Positions 49,281 to 57,471 of a DNA stretch of 64,000 nt are shown piece by piece. A program made the position numbers and the translations under genes. This stretch comes from JBBSBL01 sp038251325. Lineage in GTDB: Bacteria > Actinomycetota > Thermoleophilia > Solirubrobacterales > Solirubrobacteraceae. The stretch is from positions 1 to 64,000 of the forward strand of contig JBBSBL010000006.1 of the NCBI GenBank assembly GCA_038251325.1. The letters are read 5' to 3'. The notes beneath the pieces were generated by a model that saw only the letters and a program-made list of their open reading frames with translations, was not told the origin of the DNA and did no database searches. Each line of letters starts with the position of its first letter. The first letter of the stretch is position 1.

Positions 49281-50983
49281 TAGACCTTCGTCAGCTCGTC
49301 GCCGGTCCCGGCGGGCTGGCCGGTCTGCCGCGCCACCTGGCGGCGGATGTCGCGCATCGGCTCGAGCGAGCGCACGCGCGGCACGACGTCGAAGTTGTTC
49401 ACCGGCGGCGGGGAATAGACGAACCACTCCAGCGTGTTCGCCTTCCACGGGTCCGGTCCGGCGTGGGCGCCGTGGCGGATCGAGCGCGCGAAGTTGTAGA
49501 GCGACATCGCGATCCCGACGGCGAGGACGAAGGAGCCGATCGTCGAGATGAGGTTCTCGGTGTCCCACCCGGCGCCGACCGGGTACTCGTAGATCCGCCG
49601 CGGCATGCCCTCCAGGCCGAGCGAGTGCTGGACGAGGAAGGTGAGGTTGAAGCCGATGAACATCACCCAGAAGGAGGCCTTGCCCAGGCGCTCGCCGGCC
49701 ATGCGGCCGCTCATCTTCGGGAACCAGTAATAGAGCCCCGCGAAGATCGAGAAGACCGCGGCGCCCATCAGCACGTAGTGGAAGTGCGCGACGACGAAGT
49801 AGGTGTCGGTGAGCTGCCAGTCGACCGGAAAGATCGCGAGGAAGATCCCGGTGATGCCGCCGATCACGAAGATCACGATGAAGGCCGCGGCGAAGTAGAG
49901 CGGGGTGGCGGTGACGATCGTGCCGCGCCACAGCGTGGCGATCCAGTTGAAGATCTTGATCCCCGTCGGCACCGCGATGAGGAACGACGAGAGCATGAAG
50001 AAGCCGAGCACCACGGTCGGCGTCGGGGTGGCGAACATGTGGTGCGCCCAGACGAGGATCGACAGGAAGGCGATGACTACCGTGGACGCGGCGACCGCCT
50101 TGTAGCCGAAGATCGGCTTGCGGGCGAAGACGGGCAGGACCTCGGAGATGATCCCGAACCCCGGCAGGATCATGATGTAGACCTCGGGGTGGCCGAAGAA
50201 CCAGAACAGGTGCTGCCACAGCAGCGGCGAGCCGCCCTGGCTCGGATTGAAGAACGAGGTCCCGAAGTGGCGGTCGGTGAGCAGCATCGTCACCGCGCCC
50301 CCGACCACCGGCAGGCAGAGGATGAGCAGGATCGAATAGGTGAGCAGCGTCCAGACGAAGATCGGCAGGCGCGACCAGCTCATCCCGGGCGCCCGCATGT
50401 TCACGATCGTCGCGTAGAAGTTCACCGCGCCCACCAGCGAGCTGATGCCGGTGATGTGGATGAGGAAGATCCATGCGTCCTGGCCGCCGCTCGGCGTGTA
50501 GGTGGACTCCGAGAGCGGGGTGTAGGAGAACCAGCCGGCCTCGGGCGGCTGGAAGAAGATCGAGGCGTAGAAGACGATCCCGCCGAACAGCAGCAGCCAG
50601 TAGCTCAGGGCGTTGAGCCGCGGGAACGCCATGTCCCGGGCGCCGATCATCAGCGGCAGGAAGTAGTTCCCAAAGCCGGCCATGATCGGGACGACGAAGA
50701 GGAAGACCATCGTCGTGCCGTGCATGGTGAACAGCTCGTTGTAGTGCTCGGGGGTGATCAGCGAGTTGTTCGGCACCCCGAGCTGGAGGCGGATCAGGAG
50801 CGCCTCGACGCCGCCGAGCACGAAGAAGACGAGCGTGGTGACGATGTAGAGGATCCCGATCCGCTTGTGGTCGGTCGTCGCGACCCAGTCGATCCAGCGA
50901 TGGCGGGAGCGCGGCGCACGGACTTCGTGGGCGATCACCTCGGGCACGGGGCGGACCGTCGTGGGCTCGAGCGTGGCGGACAT
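49280..50983 (-). CDS. ctaD: cytochrome c oxidase subunit I, A1-type (GHPEV)
   Basis: This 567-residue heme-copper oxidase subunit begins after a short N-terminal tail with WVATTDHKRIGILYIVTTLV. Heme and copper ligands are in LFTMHGTTMVFLFVVPI, FWFFGHPEVYIMILPGFGI (CuB His, cross-linked Tyr and the D-channel Glu), VWAHHMFATPTP and VAHFHYVLMGAAVFSIF. The GHPEV glutamate identifies it as A1-type, unlike the YSHPAV paralogue 3.2 kb away. It lies 7 bp after its subunit II gene and overlaps ctaB by one base. No second subunit III follows. Confidence 0.96.
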   Translation of the reverse strand: MSATLEPTTVRPVPEVIAHEVRAPRSRHRWIDWVATTDHKRIGILYIVTTLVFFVLGGVEALLIRLQLGVPNNSLITPEHYNELFTMHGTTMVFLFVVPIMAGFGNYFLPLMIGARDMAFPRLNALSYWLLLFGGIVFYASIFFQPPEAGWFSYTPLSESTYTPSGGQDAWIFLIHITGISSLVGAVNFYATIVNMRAPGMSWSRLPIFVWTLLTYSILLILCLPVVGGAVTMLLTDRHFGTSFFNPSQGGSPLLWQHLFWFFGHPEVYIMILPGFGIISEVLPVFARKPIFGYKAVAASTVVIAFLSILVWAHHMFATPTPTVVLGFFMLSSFLIAVPTGIKIFNWIATLWRGTIVTATPLYFAAAFIVIFVIGGITGIFLAIFPVDWQLTDTYFVVAHFHYVLMGAAVFSIFAGLYYWFPKMSGRMAGERLGKASFWVMFIGFNLTFLVQHSLGLEGMPRRIYEYPVGAGWDTENLISTIGSFVLAVGIAMSLYNFARSIRHGAHAGPDPWKANTLEWFVYSPPPVNNFDVVPRVRSLEPMRDIRRQVARQTGQPAGTGDELTKV

Positions 50984-50990
50984 GGCTCCT

Positions 50991-51914
50991 CTAGGAGATC
51001 TGGCCTTGGGCCTGGAGCTGCTGGCGCAGGCGCTCGGCGTTGCGGTTGGCGTCGCGGATCTTCACCTTCTGGCGGGCGAGCCAGGCCTGGAAGACCGACG
51101 GGGAGACCACGCGGACGCGGGCGTACATGTTTGCGTGCTGGCGGCCGCAGAGCTCGGCGCACTGGCCGGTGTAGACCTTGCCGTTGACCGGGTCCTTCGG
51201 CATCGGCGCCTTGAACCAGGTGTAGTTCGTGTAGCCCGGCACGGCGTCGAACTTGCCGCCCATCGCGGGGATCCACCACGAATGGATGACGTCGGTGGCC
51301 TGGATGCGCAGGACGACGACGGTGTCGGCGGGAGCGACCATCGTCTCGTAGGAGTACGGGCTGCCGAAGCCGGGCCCGTAGGTGTAGCGCCAGACGAACT
51401 GGCGGCCCGTGACGTTGATCGTGATCTTCTTGCCGTTCGGCGGGCTGGGCGCGGTCGTCGAGGCCGTGAGCACGGCGCCGGGGCTGCCCGCGGCCTTGCC
51501 GCCGGACGCGATCGCGAGGCCGTTCGGCCCGCCGTTGGGCGGGTCCTGGATGTCGGAGAGCTGGAGGAAGGTGATCGCGGCGAGCACGACGAGGATCAGC
51601 GCCGCACCGAGCATCCAGGACAGCTCGAGCCGCGTGTTGCCGTGGATCTGGGCCGCCTTGGCGCCCTTGCGCCGGCGGAAGCGCGCCAGCGAGTAGATCA
51701 GCGTGCCGACCACGACGACGAAGATGATCGTCGCGATGACGAGGACGATCTCGTAGAGCGAGGCGATTCCGTCGGCGTTCGGCGAGCCGCCGGACTGGGG
51801 GGTGATCCGCAGCGCGAGCGCGGGCCCGGGAACGGCGAGGACGAGGAGGAGGGCGAGGCTGAGCGCCCCCAGAAGGCGCCCGCGCCGGGCCGCGAGGTGG
51901 CGGACGGAGCTCAC
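50991..51914 (-). CDS. ctaC: cytochrome c oxidase subunit II
   Basis: This 307-residue exported protein has a signal-like N-terminus (SSVRHLAARRGRLLGALSLA, LAVPGPALA), two transmembrane helices, HGNTRLELSWMLGAALILVV, and the CuA domain with ATDVIHSWWIPAMGGKF and GQCAELCGRQHANMYARV. I start at the GTG at 51914, 10 nt after TAGAAT; the ATG at 51926 overlaps that box. A linker rich in Gly/Pro/Ser (residues about 140-165) separates the helices from the CuA domain. It forms an operon with the A1-type subunit I and ctaB. Confidence 0.92.
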   Translation of the reverse strand: MSSVRHLAARRGRLLGALSLALLLVLAVPGPALALRITPQSGGSPNADGIASLYEIVLVIATIIFVVVVGTLIYSLARFRRRKGAKAAQIHGNTRLELSWMLGAALILVVLAAITFLQLSDIQDPPNGGPNGLAIASGGKAAGSPGAVLTASTTAPSPPNGKKITINVTGRQFVWRYTYGPGFGSPYSYETMVAPADTVVVLRIQATDVIHSWWIPAMGGKFDAVPGYTNYTWFKAPMPKDPVNGKVYTGQCAELCGRQHANMYARVRVVSPSVFQAWLARQKVKIRDANRNAERLRQQLQAQGQIS

Positions 51915-51924
51915 AGCGCGCGGC

Positions 51925-51930
51925 ATTCTA
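51925..51930 (-). promoter_or_regulatory. putative -10 box of the A1-type oxidase operon
   Basis: TAGAAT on the minus strand, overlapping the ATG at 51926 and 10 nt before the GTG at 51914. It decides the subunit II start. Confidence 0.45.
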
Positions 51931-51949
51931 TAGATGGGCACCGCGACGC

Positions 51950-52762
51950 TCAGGCCCCCGTGAAGCGGGCCGAGCGCTTCTCGACGAAGGCCACGACGCC
52001 TTCGGCGAAGTCGGCGGTGGCGGCCTGCTCCTGCTGGATCTCGGCCTCGAGCGCCAGCTGCGCGTCCATGCCGGCGTAGGCGCGCGCGTTGAGCTGGCGC
52101 TTGGTGCCCGCGTAGGAGCGGGTGGGGCCGGCCGCGAGCCTCGCCATCAGCTCTGCCACGCCGGCGTCGAAGCCCTCGTCGGGCAGGACGCGGTTGGCCA
52201 GGCCCCACTCCAACGCCCGGGCGGCGGGCACCCGCTCGCCGAGCAGCGACATCTCCATCGCGCGCGAGAAGCCCGCCCGTGCGGGGACGAATACCGAGGA
52301 GCCGCCGTCGGGCACGAGCCCGATGTTCACGAAGGCGAGCAGGAAGTAGGCCGACTCGGCGGCCACCACGAGATCGGCGGCGAGCGCGAGCGAGCAGCCG
52401 ATGCCCACCGCCGGCCCGTGCACGGCGGCGACAACCGGCTTCGGCATGCGCCGGATCCCGGTGATGATCGGGTGGTAGCGCTCGGTGAGCGTCGTGTGGA
52501 CGTCCGGATGGCCCTCCGGGGTCGGGTCGAACCCCGCCTTGAGGTCCGCGCCGGATGAGAAGCCGCGCCCGGCGCCGCGGATCTCCACCGCGCGCACCGC
52601 CGGGTCCTCGGCGACCCGCTCGATCGCCGCCAGCAGGTCCACGCCGAACTGCTTGTTCCACGCGTTCATCGTCTCGGGCCGGTTGAGCTCGATCCGCGCG
52701 GCGCCCTCGCGCGCGGAGAGGTTGACGGTGTCGTAGGCGTGCGGCAGGGCGTGGTCGGTCAT
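51950..52762 (-). CDS. enoyl-CoA hydratase/isomerase family protein
   Basis: This 270-residue crotonase has RIELNRPETMNAWNKQFGVD at the N-terminus, the CoA-pocket motif VEIRGAGRGFSSGADLKAGF, AVHGPAVGIGCSLALAADLV and LVPDGGSSVFVPARAGFSRA, then SYAGTKRQLNAR. It probably acts on acyl-CoA chains in fatty acid breakdown; the exact step is not defined. The ATG at 52762 lies 8 nt after TAGGGT. It is separate from the oxidase operon. Confidence 0.9.
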   Translation of the reverse strand: MTDHALPHAYDTVNLSAREGAARIELNRPETMNAWNKQFGVDLLAAIERVAEDPAVRAVEIRGAGRGFSSGADLKAGFDPTPEGHPDVHTTLTERYHPIITGIRRMPKPVVAAVHGPAVGIGCSLALAADLVVAAESAYFLLAFVNIGLVPDGGSSVFVPARAGFSRAMEMSLLGERVPAARALEWGLANRVLPDEGFDAGVAELMARLAAGPTRSYAGTKRQLNARAYAGMDAQLALEAEIQQEQAATADFAEGVVAFVEKRSARFTGA

Positions 52763-52770
52763 GGCGGCGG

Positions 52771-52776
52771 ACCCTA
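52771..52776 (-). promoter_or_regulatory. putative -10 box, leaderless enoyl-CoA hydratase mRNA
   Basis: TAGGGT on the minus strand, 8 nt before the ATG at 52762. It lies just before the stop of the upstream epimerase gene (52784). Confidence 0.45.
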
Positions 52777-52783
52777 TCCGGGT

Positions 52784-53758
52784 CTACGGCAGCAGCCCGG
52801 TCTCGCGGAACCACGCCTCGGTGCGGCGCATGCCCTCCTCGAGATCGACGGCCGGCTCCCAGCCGAGCACCTCGCGCGCGCGGGTGTTCGGGTAGGTGGC
52901 GCGGCGGTCGATGAAGGTGATCGCGGTGCGCGAGACCGCCGGCGGGCGGCCGGTGACGCGCGCGCCGAGCTCCAGCGCGAGGGCGCCGAGCGAGACGAGC
53001 GCGCTCGGCGCGGTCGGGACCCGGTCGCGACCGAGCATCCGCGCGTAGTGGCCGATGAAGTCCGCCGCGGTGACGGGGTGCCCGTCCCACGCCGTGAACG
53101 CCTGGCCGCCCGCCTGGGGGTGGTCGAGCGCGCGGACGACGCAGTCCACGAGGTCGTCGATGTAGACCGGGGTCATGAGGCCCTCGCCCCGGCCGGGGAG
53201 GACGAACACTCCGGCGCGCAGCGTCTCGAGAGGGCGGACCGACCACGGGATCGACCCCGGGCCGTAGACGTCGCCGGGACGCACGACCGCCGCCCCCGCG
53301 CGCCGGGCGAGGAGGTCGGAGGCCGCCTTGGTGTCGACGTAGGGGACGCCGCAGGCGCGCGGCTCGGCGTCCTCGGCGAGATCGTCGGGGAACTCGTAGC
53401 CCCACGACGCCACCGAGGAGAGGTGGACGACCCGCGCCTCGCCGGCCGCCGCCGCCAGGACGTTCCGCGTGCCGCGCACGTTGACCCGCACGTGGTCGGC
53501 CATCGAGCCCTGGTCGGAGACGATCGCCGCGGTGTGGATCACCCCGTCACGGCCCGCGAGCGCGGCGGCCAGCGCCTCGGGGTCGGTGACGTCGACCGCG
53601 CGGAACTCCGCTCCGGCCTCGGCGGCGCGGGCCGCCGCCCCGGGCGCGATGTCGAGGCCGAGGACGTCGCGTCCCTCGCCGGTCAGCCGGGCGCACAGCG
53701 CGGCGCCGATGAACCCGCCGGCGCCGGTCACGGCGAGGCTGCGAGGGGCGAGCGCCAC
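52784..53758 (-). CDS. NAD-dependent epimerase/3-beta-hydroxysteroid dehydrogenase-like protein
   Basis: This 324-residue extended short-chain dehydrogenase has the N-terminal NAD motif VTGAGGFIGAALCARLTGEG, DGVIHTAAIVSD, VVHLSSVASWGYEFP and the active-site VPYVDTKAASDLLARR (Y-x3-K), then VVRPGDVYGPGSIPW. It may act on a nucleotide sugar or a steroid-like alcohol. I use the GTG at 53758, just upstream of the Rossmann motif; the ATG at 53851 would add 31 disordered residues and cross the divergent promoter. Confidence 0.88.
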   Translation of the reverse strand: MALAPRSLAVTGAGGFIGAALCARLTGEGRDVLGLDIAPGAAARAAEAGAEFRAVDVTDPEALAAALAGRDGVIHTAAIVSDQGSMADHVRVNVRGTRNVLAAAAGEARVVHLSSVASWGYEFPDDLAEDAEPRACGVPYVDTKAASDLLARRAGAAVVRPGDVYGPGSIPWSVRPLETLRAGVFVLPGRGEGLMTPVYIDDLVDCVVRALDHPQAGGQAFTAWDGHPVTAADFIGHYARMLGRDRVPTAPSALVSLGALALELGARVTGRPPAVSRTAITFIDRRATYPNTRAREVLGWEPAVDLEEGMRRTEAWFRETGLLP

Positions 53759-53765
53759 GCCCGGA

Positions 53766-53824
53766 GTTCTACAGGCCGACCGCCCCGCCGGGCGGGCCGG
53801 AGGCGGGGAGGCCGACGTTAGACT
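53766..53824. promoter_or_regulatory. divergent -10 boxes for epimerase and PAP2 genes
   Basis: TAGAAC on the minus strand (53771..53766), 7 nt before the GTG at 53758, and TAGACT on the plus strand (53819-53824), 7 nt before a TTG at 53832. Both would give leaderless mRNAs. Confidence 0.45.
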
Positions 53825-53831
53825 CGGCGCC

Positions 53832-54779
53832 TTGCGACGCTCCTCGGCCATTCGCGCGACCGCCTGGGTCGTGGTCGCCGCCGGGGTCGCCGCGCCGCTG
53901 GTGCGCCGCCGGGTGCGCCTGCCCGCGCCGGTGGTGATCGGGACGGCCGCCGCGGCGCCGGTCGCGCTCAGCGTCGTGGTTCCGCGCTCGCGCGCGCGCG
54001 ACCTCGCGCTCTGCGTGCTCCAGATGTGGGCCTACGTGGCCGCCTACGAGATGCCGGCCGACGACCCCGAGGCCCTCGAGCGCCGCGTGCACATCGACTA
54101 CCCGGTGCGGATCGACCGCGCGCTCGGCCTCGGCGTCCCTCCGACGCTCCGCCTCCAGCGCCTCTTCGCCCACCCCGACCGGATCCGGCCCTACGAGAGG
54201 GTGCTGGCGTGGTCGCACTGGGTCTGGTTCGCGGTGCCCCACACCACGGTCGTCTACATCCTGCTCTTCCATCGCGACCGCTTCCCCCGGGCCGCGGTGC
54301 AGACCTACGCGGTGTTCGACCTCGGGGCGCTGGTCTACTGGGCGCTGCCGACCGCCCCGCCGTGGTACGCGGCCGAGCACGGGCGCCTGGAGGACGGGCA
54401 GACCCCGCGAGTGCGGCGGATGATGATCGAGTACGGACGCCAGTTCTGGCGTGACCGGTGGGCGCCGCTCTACGCTCTGTTCGGAGGGAATCCCCTCGCC
54501 GCCATGCCGTCGATCCACTTCGCCACCTCGGTGATGGCCGCGCGCCTGCTGAGCGAGACCGGCCCGGTCGCCGGGGCGATCGGGTGGGCCTACGCCGGCA
54601 CGCTCGGCACCGCGCTCGTCTATCTCGGCGAGCACTACGTCGTCGATCTCCTCGCCGGCCTGGCGCTCACCGAGGGCGTTCGCGCCGCCGCGCCGCACGC
54701 CGCGCCGGCCTTCGCCACGGTCTCGCGCCGGATCGCAGCCCTCGAGCGGCCCGCCCGCCCCGCGGAGTCGATCGCCTAG
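53832..54779 (+). CDS. PAP2-superfamily membrane phosphatase-like protein
   Basis: This 315-residue membrane protein has about six helices and the C-terminal PAP2 motifs LAAMPSIHFATSVMAARLL (signature 2) and YLGEHYVVDLLAGLALTEG (signature 3 with the catalytic His and Asp), in the class that includes inositol phosphorylceramide synthase-like enzymes. It may dephosphorylate or transfer lipid-linked phosphates. The TTG start at 53832 is inferred from the TAGACT box 7 nt upstream. The UPF0104 gene follows after 3 nt, forming a two-gene membrane operon. Confidence 0.83.
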   Translation: MRRSSAIRATAWVVVAAGVAAPLVRRRVRLPAPVVIGTAAAAPVALSVVVPRSRARDLALCVLQMWAYVAAYEMPADDPEALERRVHIDYPVRIDRALGLGVPPTLRLQRLFAHPDRIRPYERVLAWSHWVWFAVPHTTVVYILLFHRDRFPRAAVQTYAVFDLGALVYWALPTAPPWYAAEHGRLEDGQTPRVRRMMIEYGRQFWRDRWAPLYALFGGNPLAAMPSIHFATSVMAARLLSETGPVAGAIGWAYAGTLGTALVYLGEHYVVDLLAGLALTEGVRAAAPHAAPAFATVSRRIAALERPARPAESIA

Positions 54780-54782
54780 CCG

Positions 54783-55898
54783 ATGGCGGACGAGGTCCTC
54801 GCCAGCGCGCGACATCGCGCCCCCGTCGCGGACGCGAATCCGCTGACGCGGGTCGACGACGACGAGGAGATGCCGCAGGTCGTCTTCACCCCGCGCAGCG
54901 TGCTCGTGTTCGTGCTCTTCGTGCTGGCCGCCGTCGCCTTCCTGTACTTCGTGCTGCCGCGGATCGGCGGGCTGGACGACACGTGGTCGCGGATCCGCAA
55001 CGGCGACCCGGCCTGGCTCGTGGCGGCCGGGCTGCTCGAGATCGCCTCCTACCTGAGCTACGTCGTGCTCTTCCGCGCAGTGTGCGTGGACGAAGGATCC
55101 CCGATCGGCCTGCGCGAGAGCTACCAGATCAGCCTGGCCGGGGTGGCCGCGACGCGGCTCTTCGCCGCGGCCGGCGCGGGCGGCATCGCGGTGACGGCGT
55201 GGGCGCTGCGGCGCTCGGGGATGGAGCCGCGGCTTGTCGCCTGCCGGATGGTCGCCTTCATGGTCATCGTCTACGGCGTCTTCATGGGCACGCTGGTCAT
55301 CGGCGGCCTGGGGCTCAACTCCGGGATCCTGCCCGGCGGCACGTCCTTCGCCTTCACCACGGTGCCGGCGCTCTTCGGCGGCGCGGTGATCCTCATCTTC
55401 CTGGCGATGTCGCTGCTGCCCAGCGACTTCGAGCGCCGCCTGCGGGAGTGGTCGAAGGGGAAGGGCCGCTTCGGCCACCTCGCCGGCCGGCTGGCGACCG
55501 CTCCGGCCTCGGTGGCCAGCGGCACGCGGACCGCGCTGCGGCTCACGCGCGAGCGCCGGCCCGGCCTGCTCGGGGCAATCGGCTGGTGGTACTTCGACAT
55601 CGCCGTCCTGTGGGCGTGCTTCCACGCCTTCGGGCTCGCGCCGCCCTTCGCCGTCGTCGTGATGGCCTACTTCATCGGCCAGCTCGGCAACGTGCTGCCG
55701 CTGCCCGGCGGGGTGGGCGGGGTGGAGGGCGCGATGGTCGGCGCGTTCGCCGGCTTCGGAGTCGACGCGGGGCTCGCGCTGGTGGCGGTGCTGACCTATC
55801 GTGCCTTCGCGTTCTGGCTGCCGACGATCCCGGGGGGGATCGCCTACCTCCAGCTGCGCAAGACGGTCCAGCGCTGGAAGCTCGGCCGCGTGGCGTAA
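54783..55898 (+). CDS. UPF0104/lysylphosphatidylglycerol-synthase transmembrane-domain protein
   Basis: This 371-residue integral membrane protein has an acidic N-terminal tail (TRVDDDEEMPQVVFTPRSVL) and about eight helices, with ESYQISLAGVAATRLFAAAG, GGIAVTAWALRRSGM, and AYFIGQLGNVLPLPGGVGGV then EGAMVGAFAGFGVD, the conserved C-terminal region of the UPF0104 (YbhN/LPG-synthase TM) family. The family is linked to lipid flipping or modification; the substrate is unknown. It directly follows the PAP2 gene, and the pair suggests a role in envelope lipid or glycolipid handling (inference). Confidence 0.87.
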   Translation: MADEVLASARHRAPVADANPLTRVDDDEEMPQVVFTPRSVLVFVLFVLAAVAFLYFVLPRIGGLDDTWSRIRNGDPAWLVAAGLLEIASYLSYVVLFRAVCVDEGSPIGLRESYQISLAGVAATRLFAAAGAGGIAVTAWALRRSGMEPRLVACRMVAFMVIVYGVFMGTLVIGGLGLNSGILPGGTSFAFTTVPALFGGAVILIFLAMSLLPSDFERRLREWSKGKGRFGHLAGRLATAPASVASGTRTALRLTRERRPGLLGAIGWWYFDIAVLWACFHAFGLAPPFAVVVMAYFIGQLGNVLPLPGGVGGVEGAMVGAFAGFGVDAGLALVAVLTYRAFAFWLPTIPGGIAYLQLRKTVQRWKLGRVA

Positions 55899-55901
55899 CA
55901 C

Positions 55902-55907
55902 TATACT
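55902..55907 (+). promoter_or_regulatory. putative trxB -10 box in an AT-rich patch
   Basis: TATACT, followed by a T-run and an ACTT-tttg-AAGT inverted repeat (about 55905-55916). It is the most AT-rich spot between UPF0104 and trxB. The leader to the trxB ATG is about 40 nt. Confidence 0.5.
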
Positions 55908-55955
55908 TTTTGAAGTGACTGACCCGGCGACACGGAAGCGGACGCGGCGGAGGAC

Positions 55956-56933
55956 ATGACCGACATCGAGAACATCGTCATCATCGGCAGCGGGCCGGCG
56001 GGCTACACGGCCGCGCTCTACACGGGCCGCGCGGACCTCGCGCCGCTCGTGGCCGAGGGCTTCGCGTGGGGCGGCTTGCTCCAGCAGACCACCGACGTCG
56101 AGAACTTCCCCGGATATCCGGCGGGCGTCATGGGCCCCGAGATGATGCAGCAGCTCCGCGACCAGGCCGAGCGCTTCGGCGCGCGGCTCGTGACCGACGA
56201 CGCGACCGCGGTCGAGCTCGCCGCCGAGCCGGGGGGCGTCCATCGTGTGACGATCGGCGACGAGCTCCACGCGACCCGTGCGGTCATCCTCGCGATGGGC
56301 GCGCAGCACAAGAAGATCGGCGCGCCGGGCGAGGACGCGCTCGCCGGCCGCGGCGTCTCGTACTGCGCGACCTGCGACGCCGCGTTCTTCAAGGACAGCG
56401 ACACGCTCATCGTCGGCGGCGGCGACTCCGCGATGGAGGAGGCGATGTTCCTCGCGAAGTTCGCGCGCTCGGTGACCATCCTCAATCGCCGCGACGAGTT
56501 CCGCGCCTCGGCCATCATGCTGGACCGCGCCCGCGAGGTGGACAACATCCGCTGGATGACGCCGTTCTTCGTCGAGGAGTTCGTGGCCGGGCAGAACGGC
56601 GCGCTCGCCCACGTCCGGGTCCGGCACGCCGAGACCGGCGAGACGCAGGACGTCCCGGCCGGCGGTGCCTTCGTCGCGATCGGCCACGAGCCGCAGTCGG
56701 GACTCGTGCACGGCCTCGTCGACACCGACGAGAACGGCTACGTCCTCACCGACGGGCGCTCGACGCGGACCAGCGTGCCCGGCGTCTTCGCGGCGGGAGA
56801 CCTCGTCGATCACACCTATCGCCAGGCGGTCACCGCCGCTGGGTCGGGGTGCCAGGCCGCGCTCGACGCCGAGTGGTACCTGCGCGACACGCCGCTGGCC
56901 GCCGGCGCGGCCGGCGCCGCCGCGTCGGCGTAG
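55956..56933 (+). CDS. trxB: thioredoxin-disulfide reductase
   Basis: This 325-residue flavoprotein transfers electrons from NADPH to thioredoxin. It has the FAD motif NIVIIGSGPAGYTAALYTGR, the redox-active disulfide GVSYCATCDAAFFKDSDTL, the NADPH motif LIVGGGDSAMEEAMFLAKF and the C-terminal FAD signature VPGVFAAGDLVDHTYRQAVT. The start is the ATG at 55956. It is usually paired with trxA, which is not next to it here. The Ala/Gly-rich tail is typical of actinobacterial forms. Confidence 0.96.
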   Translation: MTDIENIVIIGSGPAGYTAALYTGRADLAPLVAEGFAWGGLLQQTTDVENFPGYPAGVMGPEMMQQLRDQAERFGARLVTDDATAVELAAEPGGVHRVTIGDELHATRAVILAMGAQHKKIGAPGEDALAGRGVSYCATCDAAFFKDSDTLIVGGGDSAMEEAMFLAKFARSVTILNRRDEFRASAIMLDRAREVDNIRWMTPFFVEEFVAGQNGALAHVRVRHAETGETQDVPAGGAFVAIGHEPQSGLVHGLVDTDENGYVLTDGRSTRTSVPGVFAAGDLVDHTYRQAVTAAGSGCQAALDAEWYLRDTPLAAGAAGAAASA

Positions 56934-57005
56934 GCTCCGCGCCCGGGAAGGGAGCGCGGCGCGCCGGCGTCCTCTCCCTGGAGACCCCTCCCCGAAAGGA
57001 CGCCT

Positions 57006-57458
57006 GTGTCGATCCCCCGCTCTTCTCGCGCCCGCCTCGTGCTCGTCGTGCTCACGCTCGTCGCCCTCCTCGGCGCCACGGTGGCCGCGGCGGCCGCGAC
57101 GCGCCACAAGCCCAAGCCGAAGACGGCCACCGTGCTCAAGGCGCGCAAGATCGGCAAGCGGACGCTGCTCACCAACGCCCGGGGCCTCACCGTCTACTTC
57201 CTGACGGGCGATCGCAAGGGCGAGGGCTGCGCCGGATCCTGCCTCGGCGTGTGGCCGGTGGTCGGCGCGCCCGCCAAGGGCAAGCTGGTCGGCGGCCGGG
57301 GGGTGCGCGGGAAGATCGGCGTCGTGCGGCGCCCCGACCACAAGCGCCAACTCACCTTCCGCGGGAAGCCGCTCTACACCTTCGCGCCCGACATGGCGCC
57401 CGGAAAGGCGAAGGGCGATGGCGTCGGCGGCGTGTGGTTCGCGCTGAAGGCGTCGTGA
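57006..57458 (+). CDS. secreted COG4315/lipoprotein_15-type repeat protein
   Basis: This 150-residue exported protein has a signal peptide (RARLVLVVLTLVALLGATVA, cleavage after AAAA) and two beta repeats, NARGLTVYFLTGDRKGEG with CAGSCLGVWPVVG, and RGKPLYTFAPDMAPGKAKGD ending GGVWFALKAS. The Y-x-F-x-x-D type motif and CxxxC-like Cys pair match the COG4315 secreted repeat family, whose function is unknown. The start is the GTG at 57006 with AAAGGA upstream. It follows trxB in the same direction, 72 bp away; its cysteines might be kept by a thiol system, but no evidence shows this. Confidence 0.82.
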   Translation: MSIPRSSRARLVLVVLTLVALLGATVAAAAATRHKPKPKTATVLKARKIGKRTLLTNARGLTVYFLTGDRKGEGCAGSCLGVWPVVGAPAKGKLVGGRGVRGKIGVVRRPDHKRQLTFRGKPLYTFAPDMAPGKAKGDGVGGVWFALKAS

Positions 57459-57471
57459 CGGCGGGCGCCCC

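Noticed and set aside
53769..57350. A 1193-residue minus-strand frame
   Set aside because: It lies opposite PAP2, UPF0104 and trxB, which have clear family motifs. The frame is Arg/Glu/His/Asp-rich in the way typical of antisense frames in GC-rich DNA.
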